Source: Actinobacteria bacterium UBA3086
GTDB lineage: Bacteria; Actinomycetota; Coriobacteriia; Anaerosomatales; UBA3086
Direction of reading: 5' to 3'
Assembly: GCA_002367305.1 (NCBI GenBank)
Contig: DFBG01000061.1
Span: 1,141-13,637, forward strand
DNA: 12,497 nt
Shown: one piece after another, positions 7,208-12,497 of the stretch
How the letters are laid out: every line of letters begins with the position of its first letter
Position numbering within the stretch: position 1 is the stretch's first letter
Translations under genes and position numbers: made by a program
The notes under the pieces: model-generated
What the model saw: only the letters and a program-made list of their open reading frames with translations
The model's database searches: none
What the model was told of the DNA's origin: nothing

Positions 7208-7230
7208 AGCATACGAGATGGGTCTGACAT
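7208..7230 (-). promoter_or_regulatory. RecA-NDp/PafBC-like promoter of the YhaM-like gene
   Basis: Minus-strand ATGTCAGAC (7230-7222), 8 bases, TATGCT (7213-7208). Against TTGTCRGTG-N8-TANNNT it keeps the TGTCRG core, the exact spacing and the -10 pattern. Over 30 bases it matches the element before the gene at 8601-8999 at 23 positions. The expected start near 7201 leaves a short leader before the Shine-Dalgarno at 7187-7181. It begins directly after the SAM hydrolase stop codon. Confidence 0.55.
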
Positions 7231-8039
7231 CATCGAGGTATGCCCACCCGGGCGACCGCCCCGGGTTCCACCCCGTAGCGCTCAGCTGCATCACCCATGC
7301 GCACGGACAGAGTCAGCCAGCCCGATGAGTCCACCAGTGCAACTGGCTCACCTTCGGCCACATCGGCAAAGGTGCGGGCGAGCGGCACGTTGATGATCAG
7401 ATGGCCGAAGCCGAACTCGATGCGCTCTGCCCACAGCCCGTGCGCTCGCAGTTCATTTGCGGAGATTGAGAGTCGCAGAGATCCGAACCTGTCGGATTCG
7501 ATCACCTCCGCGACCATATGCCCTCCCTCGAGATGAGCGAGTTCGAACGGGCCCGGCACGAGGGTCCTCTGATCGACGGGTACACCCAGTGAGGATGGGT
7601 CAATTCCACACGCCAGTGCTGCTGCCGCCGGCGCCAGGACGTCACGAGCATGGAATGTCGGGGAGGGCTCTCTGAAATCAATCTTATCGGGCTCGATCGC
7701 ATACACCTGATCGATGCCGCCCGCACGGAGCGCCGCAGGCACCAGGACACCATTGTCTGGCCCCACGAGGCGCGTTCCGTTCCGGGTGACGATGCAGAGA
7801 TCACGACGGCCCCCGCCGACCCCTGGATCGACAACCACCAGATGGATGGCCTCGGGAAGCTGGTGAACTCCAGCAACAGCCATTGCGGCACCCTTGCGGA
7901 TGTCAAAAGGCGGGATCTGATGACCGAGATCGACGACACGAGCCTGAGGGCATGCCCGATACACCACCGCGTGACACACGCCCACCCATGTGTCCTCAAG
8001 ACCGAAATCAGAGATGAAGCCGATGATGGACTGCACCAT
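7230..8039 (-). CDS. SAM hydroxide adenosyltransferase (SAM hydrolase, adenosine-forming; DUF62)
   Basis: Family converting S-adenosylmethionine and water into adenosine and L-methionine, related to fluorinase and chlorinase. It has 269 residues. Conserved blocks are SDFGLEDTWVG (10-20), VVVDPGVGGGRR (68-79), VGPDNGVL (92-99) and TFHARDVLAPAAAAL (128-142). The catalytic Asp-Arg-His triad known from the archaeal enzyme (D68/R75/H127) lines up with D71, R78 and H130 at constant offset, so hydrolase chemistry rather than halogenation is expected. The ATG is preceded by AGGGG at 4 bases. It diverges from the plus-strand lipoprotein gene and sits upstream of the YhaM-like gene and mtnP, so the latter and this enzyme may share a role in turning over SAM-derived nucleosides. 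Confidence 0.93.
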   Translation of the reverse strand: MVQSIIGFISDFGLEDTWVGVCHAVVYRACPQARVVDLGHQIPPFDIRKGAAMAVAGVHQLPEAIHLVVVDPGVGGGRRDLCIVTRNGTRLVGPDNGVLVPAALRAGGIDQVYAIEPDKIDFREPSPTFHARDVLAPAAAALACGIDPSSLGVPVDQRTLVPGPFELAHLEGGHMVAEVIESDRFGSLRLSISANELRAHGLWAERIEFGFGHLIINVPLARTFADVAEGEPVALVDSSGWLTLSVRMGDAAERYGVEPGAVARVGIPR

Positions 8040-8143
8040 GAACCCCCTGCGGATCGCCGCCTGTTACTCCACTATACGCCCGATACAGGACGCAGAGCAG
8101 CGCGCCTCGGGTACTATGGTGTCATCCGACGATGGAGGTACAC
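8040..8143. promoter_or_regulatory. Divergent intergenic region with candidate -10 boxes
   Basis: Only promoter region between the minus-strand SAM hydrolase gene and the plus-strand lipoprotein gene. Candidate -10 boxes are TATAGT on the minus strand (8076-8071) and TACTAT on the plus strand (8112-8117). Neither has a convincing -35, and neither has the TGTCAG element seen elsewhere. No riboswitch-like fold was evident. Confidence 0.35.
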
Positions 8144-8593
8144 GTGCCGCCGCACTCCAAGCGCATCGCACTCGTTCTGCTCCTCGCAATCACCGCCATA
8201 CTCATGGCGGGCTGCGCGAAAGACTCCATCTCATGGGTTGATGAAGGAGCTTCATACACGGTCGCCGATGCAGAGAGCCTGGCACGACGTCTCGCAGATG
8301 ACCAGAATTCGGGCACTCCAGTGAGCCAGGCGTACGACCTACGTCAAGCAGCACTCGCAGATCTCCGAGGCAACGGAGATGACGCATCGAAGCTCGCAGA
8401 TCTTCTTACGCGAGTCTTCGTCAACGATGTCCGCTCGGTACCCTTCTACACAGAGGCAGCTCGGGTGGATGGCGTGGACACATGGCTCGTAATCGAATCA
8501 TGGGGGCCTTCTGGTGGCACGCTTGAATCGACCAGACTATGGGTTTTTGAGCGGGCGACTGGTGACGTGATACTTGCCACCGCCGTGAACTGA
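8144..8593 (+). CDS. Small predicted lipoprotein, unknown function
   Basis: 149-residue protein with a lipoprotein signal: basic N-terminus (HSKR), a hydrophobic stretch (about 8-22) and the lipobox LMAGC with the lipidated Cys at 24. The mature part of about 125 residues is Asp/Ala-rich with no transmembrane helix, and ends in a predicted strand-rich segment (DTWLVIESWGPSGG...RLWVFERATGDVILATAV). I do not recognise the family. The start is GTG 8144 because GGAGG (8134-8138) lies 5 bases upstream; the in-frame ATG at 8132 overlaps that ribosome binding site. It is the only plus-strand gene here and converges on the gene at 8601-8999 with 7 bases between stops. Confidence 0.85.
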   Translation: MPPHSKRIALVLLLAITAILMAGCAKDSISWVDEGASYTVADAESLARRLADDQNSGTPVSQAYDLRQAALADLRGNGDDASKLADLLTRVFVNDVRSVPFYTEAARVDGVDTWLVIESWGPSGGTLESTRLWVFERATGDVILATAVN

Positions 8594-8600
8594 GGCCGCT

Positions 8601-8999
8601 TCAGCCACACAACGCCTGACGGTATTCGTCAACGAGAGCAGGGGCCTGGCCCACGACACACGAGAGTTCTAGCTCCCGCACGATTGCTGAACCCTCTCGA
8701 CCGGACTCACGCAAATCTCTCACGAGGGACTCCGCAATGGCTCGCTGATGGAACTCGCGAACCCCTGCGCCTTTCGCACGCACGCTCCTCTGGCGAATAA
8801 CTCTCCAGAAGTACGCCCTCACCCGTCTCTGGTCGACAGGGCCGATCTCGTTCGGGACGCGTCCGATCATGCCGCGCTGCGTGGCGGACCTCGCTGCCTC
8901 AATTAACTCCGACGGCAGCGCCTCGCGATTCATGGAATCACGTACGACATCATCGAGGTAGGCGCCGAGTGTGCGTAAAGGGGCTTCCTGATCCCACAT
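8601..8999 (-). CDS. Uncharacterised 132-residue protein, predicted SOS/DNA-damage-regulated
   Basis: I do not recognise a family. The protein is predicted helical and charged, Arg-rich (RRVRAYFWRVIRQRSVRAKGAGVREFHQRA, about 58-87; helix-like with aromatic residues), with no signal peptide or membrane segment, so it is probably cytoplasmic. The Arg-rich part could bind nucleic acid, but no helix-turn-helix or catalytic motif is clear. An excellent AGGAG (9011-9007) lies 7 bases before the ATG, supporting a real gene. Upstream are a RecA-NDp/PafBC-like promoter and a perfect LexA box at the expected transcription start, so expression after DNA damage is inferred. It could be a DNA-repair accessory factor or a cell-cycle checkpoint protein, but the sequence alone does not say. 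Confidence 0.82.
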   Translation of the reverse strand: MWDQEAPLRTLGAYLDDVVRDSMNREALPSELIEAARSATQRGMIGRVPNEIGPVDQRRVRAYFWRVIRQRSVRAKGAGVREFHQRAIAESLVRDLRESGREGSAIVRELELSCVVGQAPALVDEYRQALCG

Positions 9000-9015
9000 G
9001 CTGATACTCCTCTGT

Positions 9016-9029
9016 CGAACGAGTGTTCG
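9016..9029 (-). promoter_or_regulatory. LexA (SOS) box
   Basis: CGAACGAGTGTTCG is a perfect CGAAC-N4-GTTCG palindrome, the LexA/DinR operator form of Gram-positive bacteria including actinobacteria. It covers the expected transcription start of the gene at 8601-8999, 17 bases before its start codon and just before its Shine-Dalgarno, where bound LexA would block transcription. Confidence 0.85.
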
Positions 9030-9034
9030 CAGAG

Positions 9035-9057
9035 AGCATATGATGCGGGTCTGACAT
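9035..9057 (-). promoter_or_regulatory. RecA-NDp/PafBC-like promoter of the SOS-boxed gene
   Basis: Minus-strand ATGTCAGAC (9057-9049), 8 bases, TATGCT (9040-9035), with the same spacing as TTGTCRGTG-N8-TANNNT. The start is expected near 9028, inside the LexA box. Mycobacterial recA also combines a RecA-NDp promoter with LexA control, though there the LexA-controlled promoter is a second, separate one. The position relative to the start codon nearly equals that before the YhaM-like gene (36 and 33 bases from the -10 end). Confidence 0.6.
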
Positions 9058-9071
9058 GGAGTCTAGTCGGG

Positions 9072-9314
9072 CTACTCCATGGGGAAAATGCAGGTGATTG
9101 AAGCGCGGTTCACGGCAAGATACTCCGGTTCGAAAAGGATTTCGTCGGTCTTGAGGTCTCGAACCTTGGCGCCGGTAATTGCAAAGAAGTCCTTCGCCTT
9201 GGAATTGAGGGCGTCAGTCAAGCGACTACCAGCCAGAACGTGCATCTCACCTTCGATGCGGTACGCATTGGTGGCAATCACGACCTCGACCCGATCCTTG
9301 CTGGTGTAAACCAT
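9072..9314 (-). CDS. Small conserved protein, DUF6812-like
   Basis: 80-residue cytoplasmic protein without signal or membrane helix. The pattern VEVVIATNAYRIEGEMHV, residues 9-26, then GSRLTDALNSKAKDFFAITGA (29-49) and LAVNRASITCIFP (66-78) resembles small all-beta proteins annotated DUF6812, which share the core IEG-x-x-x-V-x-x-G-x-RL-x-D-x-LN; the family name is given from memory and is tentative. The role is unknown. The frame is open to 9338, but GGAGG (9324-9320) lies 5 bases before ATG 9314, and the matching part begins there. It follows the DUF2085 gene by 53 bases and may be co-transcribed with it. Confidence 0.82.
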   Translation of the reverse strand: MVYTSKDRVEVVIATNAYRIEGEMHVLAGSRLTDALNSKAKDFFAITGAKVRDLKTDEILFEPEYLAVNRASITCIFPME

Positions 9315-9367
9315 GACTTCCTCCTTCTCGTGGTACATCAGAATCTACCGCATATCGCCAGATATTG

Positions 9368-10078
9368 CTAAGTGGCACCGATCGCCTGTGCGAGTTGCAG
9401 AAGTTGCACGCGAGCAGCTGTTGCAAGCCCGAGCTCCACGAAGGTGAGGACGAGTGCGAGCCCCAGCGCGAGTCTGGCGTCCCAGAGAGTCTCTGCACGC
9501 CTCTCGAACAGCGGTAGAAGAACCACGATCACGAGATTCACCGCGCAGAAAGTCAGTACGATCGCGACGCCGGTGAGAAGCGGAAAGAACACGCCCATGT
9601 GGGGAGCGACCCAACGAACCGCAGCGAATGTGACAGGAAGCGCCGCGATCCACGCAATTCCTTCCTGAGGAGTTGCGAGAACGGCACCCATTCCGGGGCG
9701 TTTCCACAACTGACCATTGATCAAGGGAACGGTCAGTGCACCGATTGCGAATCCGGCCATGAGTCCGGTGACCAACCGAAGATCGTTGGTGGTGGCTCTC
9801 CACCCTGCATATGACGAAACCCCGTCGAGCGCCATCGCACCGATGAAGATCGCAATCGCCACCCACGCCCAAAGAGGAGGGAGTTCCGAAGGCCGACGCC
9901 GACGAGAGAGTGCAACAATAACGCCGAATGCCACAAGGAAGCCCAAATAGATGCCTGTATCCCTCGCGCACACGGGATACTGCAGCCCGCCACCGAACAG
10001 TGACCGCTCAGGAAGCTGGTGACACAGACCATAACCGAGCCATGTGAGCAGAGTTTCGATCACGCGGTATCCGTCCAT
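9368..10078 (-). CDS. DUF2085 family membrane protein
   Basis: 236-residue integral membrane protein with about six or seven hydrophobic segments (near 8-18, 42-57, 69-84, 101-120, 140-157, 162-190 and 203-228). The N-terminal signature CHQLPERS (19-26) followed by CARDTGIYLG (37-46) is the DUF2085 hallmark; the Cys/His residues could bind a metal, but no function is established. The reading frame continues upstream to 10318 across the tRNA gene, which is an artefact. ATG 10078 directly follows the tRNA terminator and has no clear Shine-Dalgarno; GTG 10063, which has a weak GGA, is an alternative start just before the conserved part. No obvious separate promoter was seen, so read-through from the tRNA unit may contribute. 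Confidence 0.88.
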   Translation of the reverse strand: MDGYRVIETLLTWLGYGLCHQLPERSLFGGGLQYPVCARDTGIYLGFLVAFGVIVALSRRRRPSELPPLWAWVAIAIFIGAMALDGVSSYAGWRATTNDLRLVTGLMAGFAIGALTVPLINGQLWKRPGMGAVLATPQEGIAWIAALPVTFAAVRWVAPHMGVFFPLLTGVAIVLTFCAVNLVIVVLLPLFERRAETLWDARLALGLALVLTFVELGLATAARVQLLQLAQAIGAT

Positions 10079-10116
10079 GAGAAACGAGAGCAGGCCGGGC
10101 GAATCGCCCGGCCTGC
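10079..10116 (-). terminator. Intrinsic terminator after tRNA-Pro
   Basis: A perfect 12-bp GC-rich stem (GCAGGCCGGGCG / CGCCCGGCCTGC; 10116-10105 and 10101-10090) with a 3-base ATT loop, followed on the minus strand by the T-rich TCTCGTTTCTC. It lies 12 bases after the tRNA CCA. The following DUF2085 ATG abuts the T-rich end. Confidence 0.8.
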
Positions 10117-10128
10117 CTGTCTGTCTTC

Positions 10129-10205
10129 TGGTCGGGATGGCGGGATTCGAACCCACGACCTCTGCGTCCCGAACGCAGCGCTCTACCAAGCTGAGCCACA
10201 TCCCG
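10129..10205 (-). tRNA. tRNA-Pro (anticodon CGG), CCA encoded
   Basis: Full cloverleaf on the minus strand: acceptor CGGGATG / CATCCCG, D arm GCTC-AGCTTGGTA-GAGC, anticodon stem CTGCG/CGCAG with loop TTCGGGA (anticodon CGG, reading CCG codons), T arm GTGGG-TTCGAAT-CCCGC, discriminator A and encoded CCA at 10131-10129. The C1-G72 pair is typical of bacterial tRNA-Pro. Transcribed alone from its own promoter, with a terminator 12 bases later. Confidence 0.98.
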
Positions 10206-10215
10206 ACGAGGCGAA

Positions 10216-10244
10216 ATGATACACGTTCGAAGCTCACAGGGCAA
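10216..10244 (-). promoter_or_regulatory. Sigma70-like promoter for tRNA-Pro
   Basis: Minus-strand -35 TTGCCC (10244-10239), 17-base spacer, -10 TATCAT (10221-10216), placing the start about 5 bases before the mature tRNA 5' end. Confidence 0.7.
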
Positions 10245-10270
10245 AAGATTCCTGTGGCACTTCTCCGGGA

Positions 10271-10312
10271 CTCACAAGAACAGGGCCCGATCCGCGAACG
10301 GACCGGGCCCTG
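10271..10312 (-). terminator. Intrinsic terminator after the multihaem cytochrome gene
   Basis: A 14-bp stem (10312-10299 with 10294-10281, one G-U pair) closed by a TTCG tetraloop, then the T-rich TTCTTGTG. It begins 25 bases after the cytochrome stop codon. Confidence 0.85.
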
Positions 10313-10337
10313 CATCAACTCATAGTGCTCGAAATAC

Positions 10338-12371
10338 CTAGTCGGTCAGGTACTTCTGTGCTTCGCGAACGTGGCAGTAGGAGCAGTACGTCTCCTCGTG
10401 ACACTCGAAGCAGTTGGCCGCTCCACTCTCAGCAACGGTAGCCGGATGAGCGTTGACCCAACGCAGGCTTCCCGTGTACTCGTGGTGGCAGCTATCGCAG
10501 AACACCTGCTTGTGGCAGGTCGTGCATACTGCGCGCGCTACTTCACCCTCAGTGATCTGCGGGCCGTGAGAGCTGGCGAACTCGCCGGGATGCGGCATCT
10601 CAAGCTTGTGGCAGCTCGAGCAGAACTTCGCCTCAGGTCCACCCTCACCATGGCAGTACGTGCAATTGTCAGGCTGTGAGCTGTACGCAGCAGGGTGACC
10701 CGCCGGCGTATCGAGCGCTGGACGCTTGGTCCAACCTGACACCTCATGCGACGTCGGTACGACCTTGGTCGACGTATGGCACTGGACGCAGTAGTCCTTC
10801 TGGTGACAAGCCTCGAAGCAGCTTGCTGCACCGCTGTCGGCGATCACGCCAGCGTGGACACTGGTCCACGGCGTACCGTCAACAGCGCCATCATGGTGAC
10901 AGTCACTGCACAGCTCCTTGAACGTGTGGCAGTTCGCACACACGGCAGGGTTGTCGCGACCGCTCTTGAGGTGGTTGCTCTTGAACTCATCCGGGTGCGG
11001 CATATCCAAGCTGTGACAGCCTTGGCAGAATGCAGCATTCGGACCGCCCGAACCGTGGCAGACCTCACATGCGGTGATCTCAGCACGTGCAGCCTCCGCG
11101 TGTCCACCGATCTCAGCAACAGGCTTGCGCAGCCAGTCGCCAGCACCGTGGGACGTCGGAACGGGATTCAGAGCTGTGTGACAGTCAGAACAGAAGCTGA
11201 TCTCGTGACATGCCTCGAGACAGCCTGCGACACCATTGGTGGAAACGGACGCTGCGTGCTGCGTCTGCCATTCCACTGCCGGGTCGTAATCCCAACCACC
11301 CTGCGTGCCGTGGTGACAGCTATCGCAGAAGGAAGTCTCCTCGGGGTTGTGACACAGAACGCACTTGTCAAACTTCTCGGCAGCCATCGCCGGGTGCGTC
11401 TCGGCCTTGAACTCCGCGGGGTGCGGCATCTCCATGCCATGACAGTTCATGCAGAACTGATCGATGACGTGGCAGGTGCTGCAGTAGTTGACTTCATCAA
11501 CGGCCGGCAGCGCATGAAGATCGATGCCATCGCCCTCATGGCCCTCGGTCTCCTCAGCTGCATGCTCTTCCTCGGCGGCAGCGTCCTCATGGCCCTCTGC
11601 CTCAGCTTCTTCACCCTCATGGGGCTCAGCCTCGATGCCGAACTCGGCACGGGCCATCTCAGCGTGACCGCTGGGATAGAAGTCGCCTTCGAAGTGACTA
11701 TCGGGCTTGAGCTCGAAGTCAGTCGTGTGACATGCCCGACACTCACCCGGGGCGAGTGCATCCTGCTCCAAGCTGTGACAGCGGAAGCAGGCGGTCATCT
11801 CCATGAAGTTGTCGTGGCCAGCGTTGAGAAGGCCCGACTCAGGATCGATATTAACGAGCTCGATATCGTCCTCAGGATGCGCCACGCGGTTGTGACACAC
11901 GGTGCAGTGAACATCAGCCTCTGCGTGCACAGCATGATCGATGATGATGCCGGGGCTCGCGGTTATGGCCCTGTTCGTGGTGTGACACTGCGTGCACTTG
12001 TCGGAACCCATGTGCTGCGCGTTCATCGCCAAGTGCGAGGTACCGTTCAGCGGGATCTCAAAGTTGTCAGTTACGGTCAAGTAGAGTTCGCCGAGAGCCT
12101 CAGCCTTGTGCAGGATGAAAGTCAATGGGTCTGCGGCCACAGGCATGTGGCACGCCATGCAGGAGACGTTGGAGTGCGACGATGCGTCGTACGCCGTGAT
12201 CGTGTCGTCCTGGACTTTGTGGCATGCCTCCGAGCAGAACCAGTAGCTAGATGTCACCCCCAAAGCAATGATCATGACCCCAGCAATCACGAGGACGCCA
12301 ACACCCGTCCAAATGATGTACCGCGGCCTGCGGACCGGATCCTTGAATCCGGCCAGGGAGATTCTGGCCAT
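10338..12371 (-). CDS. Membrane-anchored 24-haem c-type cytochrome (NapC/NirT-like N-terminus)
   Basis: Predicted electron carrier on the outer face of the membrane, likely passing electrons from menaquinol or a membrane oxidoreductase to external or periplasmic-space acceptors; the acceptor is unknown. 677 residues from the preferred start: AAGGAG (12385-12380) lies 8 bases before ATG 12369-12371 but only 2 before ATG 12375-12377. A single hydrophobic helix (about 18-40) anchors the protein, with the haem part outside. I count 24 haem motifs: 21 CXXCH and 3 CX3CH. Six are in the N-terminal part (46-51, 71-75, 126-130, 156-160, 195-199, 211-215), including SCMACHMP as in NapC/NirT proteins. 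An acidic, His-containing linker (about 247-285) follows. Then three tandem units of about 135 residues begin near 297, 435 and 570, each with six haem motifs and the signature (L/M)(D/E)MPHP-x-EF. No sorting motif or S-layer domain was seen. A strong terminator follows, so it appears to be last in its unit. Confidence 0.95.
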   Translation of the reverse strand: MARISLAGFKDPVRRPRYIIWTGVGVLVIAGVMIIALGVTSSYWFCSEACHKVQDDTITAYDASSHSNVSCMACHMPVAADPLTFILHKAEALGELYLTVTDNFEIPLNGTSHLAMNAQHMGSDKCTQCHTTNRAITASPGIIIDHAVHAEADVHCTVCHNRVAHPEDDIELVNIDPESGLLNAGHDNFMEMTACFRCHSLEQDALAPGECRACHTTDFELKPDSHFEGDFYPSGHAEMARAEFGIEAEPHEGEEAEAEGHEDAAAEEEHAAEETEGHEGDGIDLHALPAVDEVNYCSTCHVIDQFCMNCHGMEMPHPAEFKAETHPAMAAEKFDKCVLCHNPEETSFCDSCHHGTQGGWDYDPAVEWQTQHAASVSTNGVAGCLEACHEISFCSDCHTALNPVPTSHGAGDWLRKPVAEIGGHAEAARAEITACEVCHGSGGPNAAFCQGCHSLDMPHPDEFKSNHLKSGRDNPAVCANCHTFKELCSDCHHDGAVDGTPWTSVHAGVIADSGAASCFEACHQKDYCVQCHTSTKVVPTSHEVSGWTKRPALDTPAGHPAAYSSQPDNCTYCHGEGGPEAKFCSSCHKLEMPHPGEFASSHGPQITEGEVARAVCTTCHKQVFCDSCHHEYTGSLRWVNAHPATVAESGAANCFECHEETYCSYCHVREAQKYLTD

Positions 12372-12497
12372 ACACATCTCTCCTTGCTATGTCGATTCCC
12401 CAATATGCACACGTAGCACTGACGGCATTCGCCGCCTAACGTGTCTACGATATCGGAACACCATGCAATGGTTCAACAGCGTTCCTGCATGAAATTC
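12372..12497 (-). promoter_or_regulatory. Upstream region of the cytochrome gene with candidate promoter
   Basis: The best sigma70-like candidate is -35 TTGAAC (12476-12471), 18-base spacer, -10 TATCGT (12452-12447). A 13-base palindrome ACCATTGCATGGT (12472-12460) fills much of the spacer and could be an operator. A degenerate RecA-NDp-like stretch CCGTCAGTG-N9-CATATT (12425-12402) lies nearer the gene. No coding region is visible at this edge. Confidence 0.4.

Noticed and set aside
8040..8131. SAM-binding riboswitch before the SAM hydrolase gene
   Set aside because: The region is under 100 bases, shows no paired elements of the known SAM or SAH riboswitch classes and holds only weak promoter-like boxes.
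8594..8600. Bidirectional terminator between the lipoprotein gene and the convergent SOS-boxed gene
   Set aside because: Only 7 bases lie between the stop codons and I saw no stable GC-rich hairpin with T-runs around them.
9352..9365. Small palindrome ATATC-GCCA-GATAT after the DUF2085 gene
   Set aside because: Five-base AT-rich arms with no T-run are expected by chance; no role can be supported.
10079..10318. N-terminal extension of the DUF2085 protein by 80 residues
   Set aside because: It would translate straight through the tRNA-Pro gene and its promoter and terminator; the conserved protein begins after 10078.
12053..12086. TTGTCAGTT-N9-TAGAGT on the plus strand, similar to the damage promoter
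   Set aside because: Inside the cytochrome gene on the antisense strand, spacing off by one and no gene downstream in that direction.
10746..12416. 556-residue open reading frame on the plus strand opposite the cytochrome gene
   Set aside because: It is a shadow of the cytochrome coding sequence: the opposite strand has 24 haem motifs, a membrane anchor and a Shine-Dalgarno, while this product has no recognisable fold and no ribosome binding site.

Overview
The window (about 55-60% GC by eye) reads as chromosomal DNA of an anaerobic or facultatively anaerobic actinobacterium, most plausibly a Coriobacteriia/OPB41-type lineage; this placement is inference. Support comes from the Rex redox repressor with its own operator, a ClpC-type (UVR-containing) unfoldase, a Gram-positive-type LexA box, promoters resembling the actinobacterial RecA-NDp/PafBC DNA-damage promoter, a tRNA gene with encoded CCA, and a large membrane-anchored multihaem cytochrome c. 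All genes but one small lipoprotein gene lie on the minus strand, so the text below runs from right to left. No stretch over 300 bases lacks a gene, and I saw no insertion sequence, CRISPR array, prophage gene or rRNA.

Right part (12497 to 10079): a 677-residue cytochrome with one N-terminal membrane anchor and 24 c-type haem-binding motifs (6 in a NapC/NirT-like N-terminal part, then three tandem six-haem units), closed by a strong hairpin terminator. Then comes a tRNA-Pro(CGG) gene with its own sigma70-type promoter and its own terminator.

Middle (10078 to 8144): a DUF2085-type membrane protein, an 80-residue conserved small protein, and a 132-residue protein of unknown function. The promoter region of the last carries both a RecA-NDp/PafBC-like element and a perfect CGAAC-N4-GTTCG LexA box. 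The only plus-strand gene, a lipoprotein, converges on it with 7 bases between the stop codons.

Left-middle (8039 to 4466): a SAM hydroxide adenosyltransferase (SAM to adenosine plus methionine), a YhaM-like OB-fold/HD 3'-5' exoribonuclease (second RecA-NDp-like promoter), MTA phosphorylase, and rex with an 18-bp operator palindrome inside its own promoter. The SAM hydrolase and MTA phosphorylase suggest turnover of SAM-derived nucleosides near the NADH sensor.

Left part (4465 to 1): tatA, then greA-lysS (stop and start 3 bases apart, with a sigma70-like promoter and a leader hairpin before greA), then clpC, cut off by the left edge. The clpC promoter gives the best match to the RecA-NDp consensus (8 of 9, exact 8-base spacing, TANNNT -10). 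The unifying observation is a possible DNA-damage regulon: the same promoter architecture precedes clpC, the YhaM-like nuclease and the unknown LexA-boxed gene. Several start codons were moved inward from the longest possible reading because a good Shine-Dalgarno sequence points to an internal start.
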